A stretch of 6,185 nucleotides of DNA. Origin: Pseudonocardiaceae bacterium (GTDB lineage Bacteria > Actinomycetota > Actinomycetes > Mycobacteriales > Pseudonocardiaceae). Under the pieces are notes generated by a model. That model was not told where the DNA came from, did no database searches, and saw only the letters and a program-made list of their open reading frames with translations. This document shows, one piece after another, positions 4,226 to 6,185 of the stretch (its first letter is position 1; the number at the start of each line of letters is the position of its first letter). The stretch is taken from contig JAICSB010000202.1 in assembly GCA_025937115.1 (NCBI GenBank), positions 1 to 6,185 of the forward strand. Direction: 5' to 3'. A program made the position numbers and the translations under genes.

Positions 4226-5186
4226 CCCAGGTGGCCGCCTGCGGGAGGTCGTCGGCGACTGTCGCCGCCAGCTCCAGCGCGGCCAGTCGGGCGCCGTGCC
4301 CGAGGCGGTCGAGATCGATCTCACCGCCCTCTTCGAGGTGCTCATCGAAGGGCATCCGGCAGACCGAGCGGCAGCGGGCGGCGAAGTGTGTGGCGACCCG
4401 CTCCAGGTCAACCTTGCCTGCGGTCGGCCGCACCGAGTTGATCACAGCGACTGACCGGCTGACCAGCTCCCGATATCCATGCGCGTCCAACCAGTCCAGG
4501 GTGGCCGACGCTGAACGTGCGCCGTCGATCGAGCTGGACGAGACGATGACCAGGGAGTGCGCCAGGTCCAGCACGCCTTTCATCGCGGAGTGCATCAACC
4601 CAGTCCCGCAGTCCGTGAGCACGATGTTGTAGAAGCGCTCCAGCACGTTCACCGTGCGCCGGTAGTCGTCCTCGCTGAACGCCTCGGATACCGCAGGATC
4701 CTGCTCACTGGCGAGGATCTCCAGGCGGCTGGAGCTCTGCGACGTATACGCCCGGATATCCGAATAGCGATGGATCCGATCGGCGTCGCGGAGCAGATGC
4801 CGCACCGTGGCGCTGGTCTCCAGCGGGATCTTCTGGGCCAGCGTGCCCCGGTCCGGATTGGCGTCCACCCCGACCACCCGGTCACCGCGCAACGACGCGA
4901 GGGTCGAACCCAGCGTGGCAGTGATCGTGGTTTTGCCGACGCCGCCCTTCAGGCTCAGCATCGCGATCTTGTAACAACCGTTGAGCGGTTGGTTGATCCG
5001 GGAGATCATTTCCGCACGCTGCAGCTCAGCAGTGCTCTGCCCGAGATTGACCGAGCCTCCAGAGGCGACGAACAGCGCCCAACGCCAACCGGAGCGCGGG
5101 GCTTTGCGAGTCTGCCGGAGTAACTGCGCGCTGGACAGGTCATGCGACGAGTCCACGCTCGCAAGCTCGTCGGGTCGTCCGATCAC
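4215..5186 (-). CDS. MinD/ParA-like P-loop ATPase
   Basis: A 323-residue ATPase of the SIMIBI class (MinD/ParA/FlhG). It has a deviant Walker A, KGGVGKTT at 80-87 (signature K80, nucleotide-binding K85), a switch I region VDANPDRG at 107-114 (D108), and a Walker B NIVLTDCGTGL at 187-197 (D192). Such proteins dimerise on ATP and place or regulate other machines at the membrane or nucleoid. About 75 residues precede the ATPase core. They include GWRWALFVASGGSVNLGQS (33-51), also conserved in actinobacterial relatives, several of which are tied to type VII secretion (EspI/Rv3876). Rv0530 of M. tuberculosis, from memory, occupies the same place beside the cytochrome assembly gene. GTG at 5186 is chosen because GGAGG lies nine bases upstream (complement of 5196-5200); the frame stays open to 5246, but that would overlap ccsB by about 30 bases. 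It follows ccsB by 28 bases, probably in one operon. No ParB or ESX gene is visible. The family is certain; the cargo is unknown. Confidence 0.88.
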   Translation of the reverse strand: MIGRPDELASVDSSHDLSSAQLLRQTRKAPRSGWRWALFVASGGSVNLGQSTAELQRAEMISRINQPLNGCYKIAMLSLKGGVGKTTITATLGSTLASLRGDRVVGVDANPDRGTLAQKIPLETSATVRHLLRDADRIHRYSDIRAYTSQSSSRLEILASEQDPAVSEAFSEDDYRRTVNVLERFYNIVLTDCGTGLMHSAMKGVLDLAHSLVIVSSSSIDGARSASATLDWLDAHGYRELVSRSVAVINSVRPTAGKVDLERVATHFAARCRSVCRMPFDEHLEEGGEIDLDRLGHGARLAALELAATVADDLPQAATWARG

Positions 5187-5214
5187 ACCTAGTTGCCTCC
5201 GATAAGCAGCGTGT

Positions 5215-6159
5215 CTACAGCCCGGCGTAGGAGTGTAAACCGGCAACGACGATATTGACGAAGAAAAGGTTGAACAGCATCACCGCGAAGCCGACAACAT
5301 TGATCCAGGCCGCCGGTGAACCACGCCATCCGGCCGTCGCCCGAGCGTGCAGGTAGCCCGCATACACCACCCAGGCGACCAGAGCGCAGGTCTCCTTGGG
5401 ATCCCAGCCCCAATAGTGGCCCCACGCGGCCTCGGCCCAGATCGCGCCCGCCATGATCGCGAAGGTCCAGATCGGGAAGGCGACCACCGCGGTCCGGTAA
5501 GCGACCCGGTCCAGGGTGGTGATATCCGGCAGCCGGGCGGCGATCCGTGAACCGGCCGGTGCGCCGACCAGATACAGGGCGCTGGCCACCCCCGATACCA
5601 GCAGGATCCCCGTCGCGGTGATCGCCGCGGAGACATGGATGGTGATCCAGTATGAGTTCAGCGACGGGATCAGCGGCGCAGCCCGCGCGTAGAGCACAGT
5701 GCCACCCAAGAACATCAGCACCACCACGGGCAGCAGCACGAACACTCCCAGCCGGCGCAACAGAGTTGCAGCACTGCGCTGGCGGTACAACGCGATCAGC
5801 CAACAGGTCACCGCGACGCAGCAGATCGCCGAGATGAACTCGTACATGTTGGCCCACGGCACCCGGCCGATAGCGGCGCCGCGCAGCGCCAACGAGCCGG
5901 CGTGCACCAGCACCGCAAGCCCGGTAAGCGCCACGGCGGACCGACCGAGCCGCTCGGGCCTGCTCCGCCCTGACTCGCGGTCAGGAGGAGCTAGGGTCGC
6001 AACCAGCCCGTGGCCGCCCGCGGGCCTCGCTGCGATGGCCACCAGGGCTCCACTCGCTGAGTACTCGACGGCGTGCAGGACCATCGCGAGGAGGTACAGG
6101 ACCAGCGCCGTGCCATACGCGAGGTCACTGTAGGACTCCAGAACCGCGTTGATCGGCAC
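5215..6159 (-). CDS. ccsB: Cytochrome c biogenesis protein CcsB (ResC/CcsA type)
   Basis: This is the haem-handling subunit of the system II cytochrome c maturation complex. With ResB/Ccs1 it moves haem across the membrane and attaches it to apocytochrome c outside the cell. The 314-residue product has about eight hydrophobic helices and the diagnostic tryptophan-rich motif WGHYWGWDPKE at 246-256, which binds haem in this superfamily. Also visible are VPWANMYEF (100-108) and candidate haem-ligand histidines H86, H175 (ITIHVSAA) and H309 near the C-terminal GLHSYAGL. The start is a choice between ATG 6165 (three bases after AAGGAGG, complement of 6169-6175) and GTG 6159 (nine bases after it). 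The second gives better spacing and MPINAVLESYSDLAY, the usual family beginning. In actinobacteria resB normally precedes this gene and would lie beyond the right edge. The ATPase gene follows 28 bases downstream. The product is intact. Confidence 0.95.
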   Translation of the reverse strand: MPINAVLESYSDLAYGTALVLYLLAMVLHAVEYSASGALVAIAARPAGGHGLVATLAPPDRESGRSRPERLGRSAVALTGLAVLVHAGSLALRGAAIGRVPWANMYEFISAICCVAVTCWLIALYRQRSAATLLRRLGVFVLLPVVVLMFLGGTVLYARAAPLIPSLNSYWITIHVSAAITATGILLVSGVASALYLVGAPAGSRIAARLPDITTLDRVAYRTAVVAFPIWTFAIMAGAIWAEAAWGHYWGWDPKETCALVAWVVYAGYLHARATAGWRGSPAAWINVVGFAVMLFNLFFVNIVVAGLHSYAGL

Positions 6160-6185
6160 CCTCATCCCCCTCCTTCGACACCACA

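Noticed and set aside
4557..5123. Plus-strand frame of 188 codons opposite the ATPase gene
   Set aside because: The minus-strand frame has intact Walker motifs. The plus-strand product is an Arg/His/Gln-rich shadow.

Overview
The window is high-GC DNA (about two thirds G+C by eye) with strong Shine-Dalgarno sites, GTG starts and TANNNT-type -10 boxes. It reads as the chromosome of an actinomycete. The gene families (menA next to a DUF4229 protein, BldC, a MinD/ParA-like ATPase behind ccsB) point to Mycobacteriales or Pseudonocardiales. I cannot name a genus. There is no mobile element, CRISPR array, tRNA or rRNA that I can support.

Layout. (1) 1-857, +: the 3' part of a gene for a probably secreted cell-envelope protein with an RlpA-like double-psi beta-barrel and a C-terminal SH3-like domain. 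(2) 867-1760, +: menA, menaquinone biosynthesis, probably with its own leaderless promoter overlapping the upstream stop codon. (3) 1778-2074, -: a small two-helix DUF4229 membrane protein, convergent with menA. (4) 2075-2181: a divergent control region holding a good match to the actinobacterial stress sigma factor consensus (SigF/SigB type) pointing right. (5) 2182-3410, +: two adjacent genes whose products share a C-terminal domain; one is membrane-anchored, the other soluble with a long disordered linker. (6) 3411-3702: non-coding, with two hairpins and a candidate operator. (7) 3703-3930, +: a BldC-type MerR-like regulator, then 4039-4206, +: a 55-residue single-helix membrane protein. 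(8) 6159 down to 4215, -: ccsB (cytochrome c assembly) followed by a MinD/ParA-like ATPase, apparently one operon.

How it fits together. The two ends are respiratory housekeeping: menaquinone synthesis (menA) and cytochrome c maturation (ccsB). From memory, the M. tuberculosis region Rv0529-Rv0534 also groups ccsA/ccsB, an ATPase, a small membrane protein and menA, so the backbone looks ancestral. The middle part (about 2.1-4.2 kb), with the paralogous pair and the bldC cassette, looks like an accessory insertion of normal composition into that backbone. The most interesting item is the pair of paralogues under an apparent stress-sigma promoter. No role is known to me for that family.
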